Shown here piece by piece: positions 52,598 through 60,162 of a stretch of 60,162 bases of DNA. How positions within the stretch are numbered: position 1 is the stretch's first letter; each line of letters begins with the position of its first letter. The DNA comes from an uncultured Flavobacteriales bacterium. GTDB lineage: Bacteria; Bacteroidota; Bacteroidia; Flavobacteriales; BACL11. A model generated the notes under the pieces. The model saw only the letters and a program-made list of their open reading frames with translations, ran no database searches and had not been told where the DNA came from. The position numbers and the translations under genes were made by a program. The stretch spans positions 1 to 60,162 of the forward strand of contig CAJXYM010000008.1 in NCBI GenBank assembly GCA_913063045.1. The letters are read 5' to 3'.

Positions 52598-55132
52598 ATG
52601 GAATTTATTGTATCTTATCTACCACTTTTTGGTGTCTTAGCCCTTGCTTTCGTTTATTGGAAAAATGCATGGGTATCTAAGCAAGAAGAGGGTAATGAAA
52701 AAATGTCTAGAATAGCTAAAAATATTTCTGATGGAGCTATGTCTTTTCTAAAAGCAGAATATAAAGTATTATCAATTTTTGTTGTAGCGGTAGCAATCCT
52801 ATTGTTTTTTAAAGGATCTGCTGAAGTAAATTCAACTGGAATGGTTGCTTTCTCTTTTGTTATTGGAGCTATCTGTTCTGCATTAGCAGGATTTATTGGA
52901 ATGAAAGTTGCAACAAAAGCAAATGTTAGAACTACACAAGCCGCTCGAACTTCATTAGGAAAAGCATTAGAAGTTGCATTTTCTGGAGGAGCTGTTATGG
53001 GACTTGGTGTTGTTGGACTTGGAGTTTTAGGCTTAAGTCTTTTATTGTCTCTATACCAAGGAATGTACGATTCAACAACAATGGTACTTAATGTGCTTTC
53101 AGGATTTTCACTAGGCGCATCTTCAATAGCATTATTTGCTAGAGTAGGAGGTGGTATTTACACAAAAGCAGCAGATGTTGGTGCTGACTTAGTTGGAAAG
53201 GTAGAAGCAGGTATACCTGAAGACCATCCTTTAAACCCAGCAACTATTGCTGATAATGTTGGTGATAATGTTGGTGATGTTGCCGGAATGGGAGCTGATC
53301 TTTTTGAGTCTTATGTTGGGTCTATTATTGGTACTATGGTATTAGGATCTTATCTTTTTACTCCTTCATTTGATGGTTTAGCAGCGGTTTATCTTCCACT
53401 TGTCTTAGCTGCAGTTGGAATTGTTATGTCAATCATTGGAACATTTTTTGTTAAGGTTAAAGATGGAGGTTCTCCTCATGCTGCATTAAATATTGGAGAA
53501 TTTGGTTCTGCAGCACTAATGATTATTGCTTCTTATTTTATTATTAATGCCATGCTTCCTGAGACACTTGAGGGTTTACCTTTCGGAGCTATGGGAGTTT
53601 TTTGGGCAACTATCGCTGGATTAGTAGCTGGATTAGCTGTAGGTAAAGCAACAGAATACTATACTGGAACAGGTACTAAGCCTGTTCAATCAATTATTGA
53701 TCAATCGGAAACAGGAGCTGCAACTACTATTATAGCTGGACTTGGTGTTGGGATGATGTCTACTGCACTGCCTATTTTATTAATTGCTACTGCAATTATG
53801 GTGTCACACTATTTTGCTGGTTTATATGGAATTGCAATTGCTGCTGTAGGAATGCTAGCAAATACAGGTATCCAATTGGCTGTTGATGCTTATGGTCCAA
53901 TTTCTGATAATGCTGGTGGAATTGCTGAAATGGCAGAATTACCTGCTGAGGTTAGACAAAGAACTGATGAGTTAGATGCAGTTGGAAATACTACAGCTGC
54001 AATTGGAAAAGGTTTTGCTATTGCTTCTGCAGCTTTAACTGCTTTAGCTTTATTTGCTGCATTTATGAAGGTTGCTAATGTTACAGCTATTGATGTTTCT
54101 CAACCTAATATCATGGCAGGTTTATTAGTTGGTGCAATGTTACCATTTGTTTTTTCTGCGATGGCTATGAATGCTGTAGGTAGAGCAGCTATGGCAATGA
54201 TTGAAGAAGTAAGAAGACAATTTAGAGATATTCCTGCACTTAAGGCAGCTTTAGAAGTTATGAGAAAATATGATTCTGATATGACTAAAGCAACTGCTGC
54301 GGATAGAAAAATATTTGATGCTGCGGATGGTGTTGCTGAATATGATAAATGTGTAGATATTTCTACTAAGGCTTCAATTAAAGAAATGGTTGCTCCAGGA
54401 TTACTTGCTATTATTGTACCTGTTTTAGTTGGATTTGTTGGTGGCCCTGCTATGTTGGGAGGTCTATTAGCTGGTGTTACTTCTTCTGGAGTACTCATGG
54501 CGATTTTTCAATCAAATGCAGGTGGTGCTTGGGATAATGCAAAAAAGACAATTGAAGAACAAGGAAGAAAGGGGACTGAAGCTCACAAGGCTTCTGTTGT
54601 TGGAGATACTGTAGGTGATCCTTTTAAAGATACTTCTGGTCCATCTTTAAATATCTTATTAAAATTGATGTCTGTTGTTGCTTTAGTTATAGCTCCTTCT
54701 ATTGCATTAGATGTAGATGGTTCAAGTGATCAAGCAATTAATAGAGTTCAAACATCTGCTGCTGTTTCTGATGTAAATCTTTCTGCTGTTTCTGAATCTT
54801 TTGAGATAGAGATGAATGAAGATTTAGAATTAAATTTAATTACAAATATTAAATTTAGTACTGATATAGATTGTACATCAAATAACGAAGAAGATTGTAC
54901 ATCTACGCTTCAATCGTTAGGAAACTCTCCTTTAATTTTTAGTGCAAAAAATAATACGGTTAAAACATCTAATAGAGCAGGATTTAGAAGTTTAGTTGAA
55001 GGAAAAATATTAGTTAATAATAAGAATAAAAAAGCTATGCTATATTTTAATCTTAATGAAGAAGGAAACGCTTTTAATGCTATTGTTGAATTTAATGGCT
55101 TAACTCTTAAAACAAAAGGTCGCCAATTATAA
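52598..55132 (+). CDS. hppA: Membrane-bound pyrophosphatase, K+-dependent type, with C-terminal extension
   Basis: Couples pyrophosphate hydrolysis to H+ or Na+ export. Core spans and catalytic motifs are present: [20 protein letters not shown] (about residues 180-200), [20 protein letters not shown], and the C-terminal motif [20 protein letters not shown]. The sequence [10 protein letters not shown] has Ala where K+-independent enzymes have Lys, so this is the K+-dependent type. H+ versus Na+ specificity is not decided. After the last span, about 140 residues (705-844) form a beta-rich, Asn/Asp-rich tail with two Cys ([14 protein letters not shown]) that the usual 660-760-residue enzymes lack. 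Confidence 0.95.
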   Translation: MEFIVSYLPLFGVLALAFVYWKNAWVSKQEEGNEKMSRIAKNISDGAMSFLKAEYKVLSIFVVAVAILLFFKGSAEVNSTGMVAFSFVIGAICSALAGFIGMKVATKANVRTTQAARTSLGKALEVAFSGGAVMGLGVVGLGVLGLSLLLSLYQGMYDSTTMVLNVLSGFSLGASSIALFARVGGGIYTKAADVGADLVGKVEAGIPEDHPLNPATIADNVGDNVGDVAGMGADLFESYVGSIIGTMVLGSYLFTPSFDGLAAVYLPLVLAAVGIVMSIIGTFFVKVKDGGSPHAALNIGEFGSAALMIIASYFIINAMLPETLEGLPFGAMGVFWATIAGLVAGLAVGKATEYYTGTGTKPVQSIIDQSETGAATTIIAGLGVGMMSTALPILLIATAIMVSHYFAGLYGIAIAAVGMLANTGIQLAVDAYGPISDNAGGIAEMAELPAEVRQRTDELDAVGNTTAAIGKGFAIASAALTALALFAAFMKVANVTAIDVSQPNIMAGLLVGAMLPFVFSAMAMNAVGRAAMAMIEEVRRQFRDIPALKAALEVMRKYDSDMTKATAADRKIFDAADGVAEYDKCVDISTKASIKEMVAPGLLAIIVPVLVGFVGGPAMLGGLLAGVTSSGVLMAIFQSNAGGAWDNAKKTIEEQGRKGTEAHKASVVGDTVGDPFKDTSGPSLNILLKLMSVVALVIAPSIALDVDGSSDQAINRVQTSAAVSDVNLSAVSESFEIEMNEDLELNLITNIKFSTDIDCTSNNEEDCTSTLQSLGNSPLIFSAKNNTVKTSNRAGFRSLVEGKILVNNKNKKAMLYFNLNEEGNAFNAIVEFNGLTLKTKGRQL

Positions 55133-55165
55133 TCAGTAATCAAATATCTTTTTAGTGATATTAAT

Positions 55166-55199
55166 AAAAAAAGAGCTTAGAAATCTAAGCTCTTTTTTT
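55166..55199. terminator. Bidirectional intrinsic terminator between hppA and the kinase gene
   Basis: Stem AGAGCTTAG/CTAAGCTCT (55172-55180 with 55185-55193), a four-base loop, A-run on one side and T-run on the other. It serves the converging genes on both strands, and its T-run reaches the stop codon of the kinase gene. Confidence 0.88.
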
Positions 55200-55804
55200 T
55201 ATTTTATAGCCTCATCTATCTGACTTATTATAGCTTGTAATTCATCTGGATTGTCAGCAAAATCAATATTGTCAACATTAATGATAAGTATTTTTCCTTT
55301 TTGATAGCTTTCTACCCATGCCTCATACCTTTCGTTTAATCGAGTTAAGTAATCTAGCCTAATACTGTTTTCATATTCTCTACCTCTTTTCTGTATTTGC
55401 TCAACTAAAGTAGATACACTTGATCTTAAATAGATAAGTAAATCAGGACCTTCGATAAAGTCATCCATTAAATTAAATATTTCTTTATAATTATCAAAAT
55501 CTCTAGAACTCATAAGGCCCATTGCGTGTAAGTTAGGAGCAAAGATATATGCGTCTTCATATATAGTCCTATCTTGTATGTATTTTTCACCGCTATTTTT
55601 AATGTCAACTATTTGTCTGAATCTACTATTGAGAAAGTATACTTGGAGATTGAAAGACCATCTCTGCATATCTTTATAAAAGTCATTTAAATAAGGATTA
55701 TTTTCAACGTCTTCATAATGGGCTTTCCATTTATAATGTTTAGATAATAAAGTAGTTAATGTTGTTTTTCCAGATCCAATATTTCCAGCAATTGCAATAT
55801 GCAT
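55199..55804 (-). CDS. Deoxynucleoside kinase
   Basis: A 201-residue kinase of the dGK/dCK/dAK family. Walker A is IAGNIGSGKTTL at residues 5-16; the DRTIYED motif near residue 87 supplies the substrate-binding Arg and catalytic acid; the LID segment includes QIQKRGREYE. Family members phosphorylate deoxyadenosine, deoxyguanosine or deoxycytidine for salvage, which fits the nucleoside transporter and thyA within 8 kb. Exact base preference cannot be read. The stop codon abuts the shared terminator. Confidence 0.92.
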   Translation of the reverse strand: MHIAIAGNIGSGKTTLTTLLSKHYKWKAHYEDVENNPYLNDFYKDMQRWSFNLQVYFLNSRFRQIVDIKNSGEKYIQDRTIYEDAYIFAPNLHAMGLMSSRDFDNYKEIFNLMDDFIEGPDLLIYLRSSVSTLVEQIQKRGREYENSIRLDYLTRLNERYEAWVESYQKGKILIINVDNIDFADNPDELQAIISQIDEAIK

Positions 55805-55885
55805 GTTATAAATTTTTTACTAAAATAAAAAGAATTTTAGTTTTATCTAAAAATAGAGCACAGTATAAATTTTTGTTGAAAACTT

Positions 55886-57391
55886 CTAGTTGTTTAGATT
55901 AATTAAGTTGTCCGCTATTTTTCTATCATTATTTAATCTTGGGATTTTATATTGACCCCCCAGTCTATTATTTTGTTTTAGCCACCTATAAAATGTTCCT
56001 TTAGCTAGACTAGTTAAAACAGGTTTTTGAATAACTAAATTGTAAGACCTCTTTGCTTCGTAATCAGAATTATTTTTTTTAAGCTCTTCATCCAAAATAG
56101 AGATGAATTTCTCAGTATCTTTAGGATGATTTTCAAACTCAACTAACCATTCATGTCCTCCAGAATTATTGTCTAGAAATATAGGGCATACAGTATATTC
56201 ATTTATATTTGATTCTGTTTTTTTACACGCAATCTCTAATGCTTTGTCAGTATTATTTGTAATTAATTCTTCCCCAAAGACATTTAAATGATTTTTTATT
56301 CTTCCACTAACCTTTATTCTATAAGGAGATAACGATGTAAAGGATATAATATCACCAATTAAATACCTCCATAGCCCTCCATTGGTAGTTATAACAAGAG
56401 AATAATCTTGATTCATTTCTACTTCTCCTAATTGATAATATTTAGCATTATTATTAGTATCACCATGTTTTATAAACTCATAAAAAATTCCATGATCAAG
56501 CATTAGTAGCATTTCATTTGAGTTTGGTTTGTCTTGCAAACCAAATATTCCTTCAGATGCATTATATATTTCAAAATAGTTCATTTGTTTAGAGGGAATA
56601 ATCTTTTCATATTGTTTTTTATAAGGACTAAAGTTAATTCCCCCATGCATATATAATTCTAGGTTAGGCCATACTTCTAAAATGTTTTTTGAATTTGTTC
56701 TTTCTAACACTTTTTTTAAAATAATAAGCATCCATGAGGGTACCCCACTTAAATTTGTAATATCTTGACATATTACTTCACTTACTATAAGTTCAAGTTT
56801 CTCTTCCCAATCATGCATTAGCGCAGTTGAAAGTTTTGGTGATCTATGATAATTGACCCAAAAAGGAAAATTATCTAATAAAATTGCTGATAGGTCCCCA
56901 TCTGTATGATTTTTTCTGTTTTGTAAGCTTCCTCCTAATATTAGTCCATTTCCTTCAAAAAATTTCTTTGTTGGATAATTTCCTAGATAAAGAGCTAGCA
57001 TATCCTTACCTGCTTTGTAGTGGCTCTTTTTTAGTGAGTCTATCGTCATTGGAATAAACTTACTTTTAGCATTTGTTGTTCCTGAAGATTTTGCAAACCA
57101 CTTTGTTTGTTGATTCCAAAGAATGTTTTTTTCTCCAGCTCTAACTCTCTCTATATATGGAAATATTTCCTCATATGTTCTTACTGGAACCTTATTAGAG
57201 AAATCAGAGAATGAATTAATATTTTTAAAATCATGATCTAAGCCAAATATTGTTTCTCTTCCATTTTTTATTAGATTTTTAAAAACTCTTTCTTGTACTG
57301 CGTGAGGGTTATCTTTAAAAAAGTTAATCTTTTTTAATCTTGTTTTCAAGGCAAAAGAAAGTATCTTATTTTTAAATTGGAGATTAGCCAA
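55886..57391 (-). CDS. GH3 auxin-responsive promoter family protein (acyl-adenylate/amide synthetase-like)
   Basis: A 501-residue protein related to plant GH3 enzymes, which join acyl acids to amino acids through an acyl-adenylate. ATP-binding motif 1 is WFAKSSGTTNAKSKFIPMT near residue 95-112; motif 2 is NASEGIFGLQD near residue 255; the later TTNGGLWRYLIGDII and VFGEELITNN segments match the family. Bacterial substrates are unknown. The start is a TTG at 57391, as no ATG is close; it is divergent from the DUF2797 gene with 36 bases between. Confidence 0.85.
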   Translation of the reverse strand: MANLQFKNKILSFALKTRLKKINFFKDNPHAVQERVFKNLIKNGRETIFGLDHDFKNINSFSDFSNKVPVRTYEEIFPYIERVRAGEKNILWNQQTKWFAKSSGTTNAKSKFIPMTIDSLKKSHYKAGKDMLALYLGNYPTKKFFEGNGLILGGSLQNRKNHTDGDLSAILLDNFPFWVNYHRSPKLSTALMHDWEEKLELIVSEVICQDITNLSGVPSWMLIILKKVLERTNSKNILEVWPNLELYMHGGINFSPYKKQYEKIIPSKQMNYFEIYNASEGIFGLQDKPNSNEMLLMLDHGIFYEFIKHGDTNNNAKYYQLGEVEMNQDYSLVITTNGGLWRYLIGDIISFTSLSPYRIKVSGRIKNHLNVFGEELITNNTDKALEIACKKTESNINEYTVCPIFLDNNSGGHEWLVEFENHPKDTEKFISILDEELKKNNSDYEAKRSYNLVIQKPVLTSLAKGTFYRWLKQNNRLGGQYKIPRLNNDRKIADNLINLNN

Positions 57392-57427
57392 ATTGTAATA
57401 TATTTAGGCTTGAAAAATACAAAAAAT

Positions 57428-58249
57428 ATGTTTGAAGACGCACTAAAAAAGATGGATGCAAGACATGATGATGTAGTGTCTTATTTTCTTAAAATTCATA
57501 ATAAAGAATATTTTGTTAACGATTTAATTGGAGAGAAAATTTCAATTAAATGGAGCGGTCAAGTTATTTGTTCTTGTGGAAAAATTATGGAAAGCTTTTA
57601 TAGAGCAAATTTCTGCTATCCTTGCTTTTGGGATTCTCCTCTAGCATCACAAAGTATTTTTAAGCCAGAACTTTGTACTGCTCATTTAGATATTGAGGAG
57701 AGAAATCTTGAATGGGAGAAGAAATTTCAAATAGCTCCACATTATGTTTATTTAGCAAATTCTAGTGGGATAAAAGTGGGTATTACTAGAGGATCTCAAG
57801 GTGTTATTAGATGGATGGACCAAGGTGCTAGTCAAGCTATAATATTAGCTGAGGTTCCAAATAGGCGATTTTCAGGAGATATTGAAGTTGCTATTAAGAA
57901 GTATGTTTCCGACAAAACAAACTGGAGAAAGATGTTGTCGGGAGAGCCTTTATCAGTTGATTTAATATCATTTAAGAATGAATTAAAAAACTATATTCCA
58001 GAAGAATTAAAGCAATATGTAACGAAGGATGATACGGTAACTGAAATAAAATACCCCGTTTTAAAATATCCTGAAAAAGTAAAAAGTGTTAAACTAGAAA
58101 AAATCCCAGAAATTACTGGGATTTTAAAAGGTATTAAAGGACAATATTTATTATTAGATGAAAATAGAGTCTTTAACGTTAGATCTCATGAAGGTTTTAT
58201 TGTGGATTTTCAAGTTGAAAAACAGAAAATACAAAATGAATTATTCTAA
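57428..58249 (+). CDS. DUF2797 family protein
   Basis: A 273-residue protein; the ATG at 57428 is preferred to a TTG at 57377 that would overlap the divergent gene. It has a cysteine cluster CSCGKIM and FCYPCFW near residues 49-72, probably a zinc site, then PELCTAHLDIEERNLEWE and HYVYLANSSGIKVGITRGSQ, which is the DUF2797 core and resembles a GIY-YIG-type layout (YVYLANSSGIKVGITR). Function is unknown; a nuclease-like or nucleic-acid role is suggested only by this similarity. The end overlaps the convergent sppA gene by 9 bases. Confidence 0.8.
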   Translation: MFEDALKKMDARHDDVVSYFLKIHNKEYFVNDLIGEKISIKWSGQVICSCGKIMESFYRANFCYPCFWDSPLASQSIFKPELCTAHLDIEERNLEWEKKFQIAPHYVYLANSSGIKVGITRGSQGVIRWMDQGASQAIILAEVPNRRFSGDIEVAIKKYVSDKTNWRKMLSGEPLSVDLISFKNELKNYIPEELKQYVTKDDTVTEIKYPVLKYPEKVKSVKLEKIPEITGILKGIKGQYLLLDENRVFNVRSHEGFIVDFQVEKQKIQNELF

Positions 58250-59998
58250 AATAATATTATAAGGAATTCTTGCTTGGATTCTGTCTTTTTTCTTAATGTT
58301 TTTTATTTTTTTAATTTGGCTATAGTTTAAAATTTTAAAATCTTTTAATAAGATATCAGCAATTTTCATATCAGAAAAATCATTCATTAAGCTAGTGAAA
58401 GGGTCTTTTTTCTTAGGGAGTGAAACTATTCTATAATCTTCTATTTTAGCAAGATCTTTAGCAATCTCAATTGCTTTTTCTAATCCCCCAAACACATCAA
58501 TTAAACCAATTTCTTTAGCATCATATCCTGACCATATCCTTCCTTGTCCCACCTCATTAACTGCCTGTGTGGTCATATTTCTTCCATTACCTACTTTAGA
58601 AAGAAACACATTATAAATATCTTCAACTCCTTGCTGAATTTTATTTTTTTCAAATTGAGTCATTTTTCTATTAATACCCATGTCTGAATATTTATTTGTA
58701 TTAACAGTATCTAAATTAATGCCAAAATTTTCTTTGTAAAACCTTTTAAAATTAGGGACCATACCAAACACACCTATTGATCCTGTTAATGTTGTTGGAT
58801 TAGCAACAATAGTATCAGCTGCACAAGCAATGTAATAACCTCCTGAAGCAGCGTAATCCCCCATTGATACAACTAAAGGTTTAGCTTGCTGAGCTAAAAC
58901 TGATTCTCTCCATATAACATCTGAAGCAAGAGCACTTCCTCCAGGAGAATTTACGCGAAGAACAATCGCCTTAACATTTTTATCCTTTCTTGCTTGTTTG
59001 ATTGCTTTGCTAGTTGTTATAGAGCCAATGTTCTGATGGTCTCCTTTTCCAGAATTTATTTCCCCATTTGCATAAATAATAGCTATTTTATTTCTGCTTA
59101 TTTTCTTTTTATCTTTTTTAACTTTTGAATAATTGCCTATAGTTACAAAATTAAGTTCTTCAATATTTAATATCTTTTTAAGACTATCTTCTACTTGATC
59201 TTCATATAAAACGTCATCTACATATCCTAAATCTTTACAAATATCCGCTGAGCTAAGAGTGAGTAAGTCTGCATGGCTCTGAACTTGTTGCAGAGTAAGG
59301 TTTCGTTGATTTGCAATACTATCCATCATGTTTTCGGTAAAACTATTTAAAAGCTTCTCCAGTTGTGCTCTATTAGATACGCTCATTTTTTCTAATATAT
59401 AAGGTTCAACAGCACTTTTAAACTTACCTACTTTAAATATCTGAATATCAAGGTTAATTTTTTCTAACATTTCTTTGAAAAAAAACAATGTTGCAGAGGC
59501 TCCTTTATTATCGATAGTGCCTAAAGGGTTAATATATATTTTGTCTGCTAAAGAAGATAAGTAGTAGCCTTTCATTGAATACATTTCATTATATGCAATA
59601 ATTGGTTTTCCAGTTTTTTTAAATTCAAGAAGTTTATTTCTTATTTCTTCAGTTTTTGATAATCCAGCATTAATAAATGGACTATAAATATAAATGCCTT
59701 TTATGTTTTTATCGTACTTAGCTTTTTCAATATTATCAAGAATTTCTTTTAATTCAAGTTGTTTCTTTGGCTGAGGATTAGTAAAATCAAAACTTTCAAA
59801 AGGATTCCCTGAAGAACGCTCAACAACTTGCTTTGTTAAGTCTAGTTTTAAAATAGTATTGTTTTTTAATTTTAATTCTTCATTTTCAAAGGATGAAGAA
59901 AAGTATGCAATGATGGAAGCAAAAAATATAAAAATTAAAACAACTCCAAAGACAAGACCTAATACTGTAGATAAAACATTCTTAAAAAAACTTTTCAT
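58241..59998 (-). CDS. sppA: Signal peptide peptidase SppA, long form
   Basis: Membrane-anchored serine protease that degrades cleaved signal peptides. The 585-residue protein has one N-terminal span (residues about 8-32) and two ClpP-like domains. The general base Lys lies in KFKSAVEPY (about Lys194) of the first domain and the nucleophile Ser in GDYAASGGYY (about Ser385) of the second, the arrangement of E. coli SppA. RVNSPGGSALASD and LTGSIGVFG are further signatures. It is complete and active-looking. Convergent with DUF2797. Confidence 0.95.
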   Translation of the reverse strand: MKSFFKNVLSTVLGLVFGVVLIFIFFASIIAYFSSSFENEELKLKNNTILKLDLTKQVVERSSGNPFESFDFTNPQPKKQLELKEILDNIEKAKYDKNIKGIYIYSPFINAGLSKTEEIRNKLLEFKKTGKPIIAYNEMYSMKGYYLSSLADKIYINPLGTIDNKGASATLFFFKEMLEKINLDIQIFKVGKFKSAVEPYILEKMSVSNRAQLEKLLNSFTENMMDSIANQRNLTLQQVQSHADLLTLSSADICKDLGYVDDVLYEDQVEDSLKKILNIEELNFVTIGNYSKVKKDKKKISRNKIAIIYANGEINSGKGDHQNIGSITTSKAIKQARKDKNVKAIVLRVNSPGGSALASDVIWRESVLAQQAKPLVVSMGDYAASGGYYIACAADTIVANPTTLTGSIGVFGMVPNFKRFYKENFGINLDTVNTNKYSDMGINRKMTQFEKNKIQQGVEDIYNVFLSKVGNGRNMTTQAVNEVGQGRIWSGYDAKEIGLIDVFGGLEKAIEIAKDLAKIEDYRIVSLPKKKDPFTSLMNDFSDMKIADILLKDFKILNYSQIKKIKNIKKKDRIQARIPYNIILE

Positions 59999-60162
59999 AA
60001 TTTATTTATTTATTTAATACAAATATTAATTTTTTTTTGTTAAAACCAATGCTTTGCATACGATATGTTAGTAGCAAATAGTTTTTTCTTAATTAGTGCT
60101 TGAAGTAAGGGATTTATTACAAGATTTTAAATATTTTTTTCAGAAAAATATAATTTACTAGA
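59999..60162. other. Intergenic end of window, no gene recognised
   Basis: The last 164 bases are AT-rich, starting with four ATTT-like repeats (60003-60018) next to the sppA start. No coding frame, RNA or clear promoter pair is seen; a TTTG and CATATCG-type sequence around 60050-60075 is too weak to call. Confidence 0.5.

Noticed and set aside
54100-54498. 132-codon minus-strand frame inside hppA
   Set aside because: Antisense of conserved catalytic membrane segments; protein-like only because the sense strand is constrained.
60003-60018. ATTT tandem repeat before sppA
   Set aside because: Four short units in a very AT-rich leader; no more than expected by composition.

Overview
The window reads as a stretch of chromosome from a marine-type, AT-rich member of the Bacteroidota, most likely order Flavobacteriales. 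Supporting signs are the SecA of about 1,090 residues with a SEC-C tail, SusC-like and thiamin-type TonB receptors, PorV/PorQ-family protein, DUF4290, DUF2795 and DUF3127 proteins, the lineage-typical alaS/M23/MerR and grpE/dnaJ/ABC neighbourhoods, the Bacteroidota promoter form (TTG, about 19 bases, TAnnTTTG) in front of several genes, and the absence of strong Shine-Dalgarno sequences. Genes are tightly packed: no gene-free stretch exceeds 300 bases, stops and starts often overlap, and no insertion sequence, prophage, integrase or CRISPR array is visible. I call one tRNA, one riboswitch and several simple terminators.

Layout. 1-10.9 kb: end of a DsbD-type thiol-disulfide protein and an M42 aminopeptidase (+), then a minus block of secA, DUF2795, cobalamin adenosyltransferase, methyltransferase, DksA-like protein, MerR regulator and M23 peptidase, divergent from alaS (+). 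10.9-19.2 kb, all minus: two outer-membrane barrel proteins, an ABC exporter pair, dnaJ, grpE, a TlpA-like protein, murA and DUF4290. 19.2-24.3 kb, minus: a thiamin TonB receptor with its own TPP riboswitch, and upstream of it a NadR-like kinase, a PnuC/PnuT permease, a thiamin-binding-fold protein, a GGGP synthase-like protein and a phosphopantetheinyl transferase. 24.3-26.1 kb: ahcY and a convergent lipoprotein. 26.1-35.2 kb (+): a three-gene surface cluster of a large TonB receptor, a 1,394-residue exported protein and a PorV/PorQ-family protein. 35.2-41.7 kb: a 26-codon membrane micro-ORF, greA, HIT protein, ruvC (-), then flippase-like, GT2 and DppC-like genes joined by 4-base overlaps, an AtoE-like transporter and DUF3127. 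41.7-45.2 kb: tRNA-Leu(UAG), tig, clpP, clpX. 45.2-52.4 kb, minus: lipoprotein, folA, a saccharopine-dehydrogenase-like enzyme, thyA, a nucleoside transporter, a bifunctional nuclease and etfA/etfB. 52.6-60 kb: a K+-dependent-type membrane pyrophosphatase, deoxynucleoside kinase, GH3-family protein, DUF2797 protein and SppA.

Most of the window is core cell function: protein export, folding and turnover (secA, tig, clpPX, grpE/dnaJ, sppA), envelope (murA, barrels, M23, flippase/GT2) and nucleotide and one-carbon metabolism (folA, thyA, nupC, dNK, ahcY). The places with most to discover are the riboswitch-controlled thiamin uptake cluster with a candidate vitamin kinase, the TonB/giant secreted protein/PorV trio, the lone DppC-like permease coupled to a flippase and glycosyltransferase, the micro-ORF before greA, and two membrane proteins with extra soluble domains (pyrophosphatase C-terminus, nucleoside transporter N-terminus). 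I found no obvious defence system or other wholly novel machine. All homology statements rest on recognised motifs and memory of the families, not on searches.
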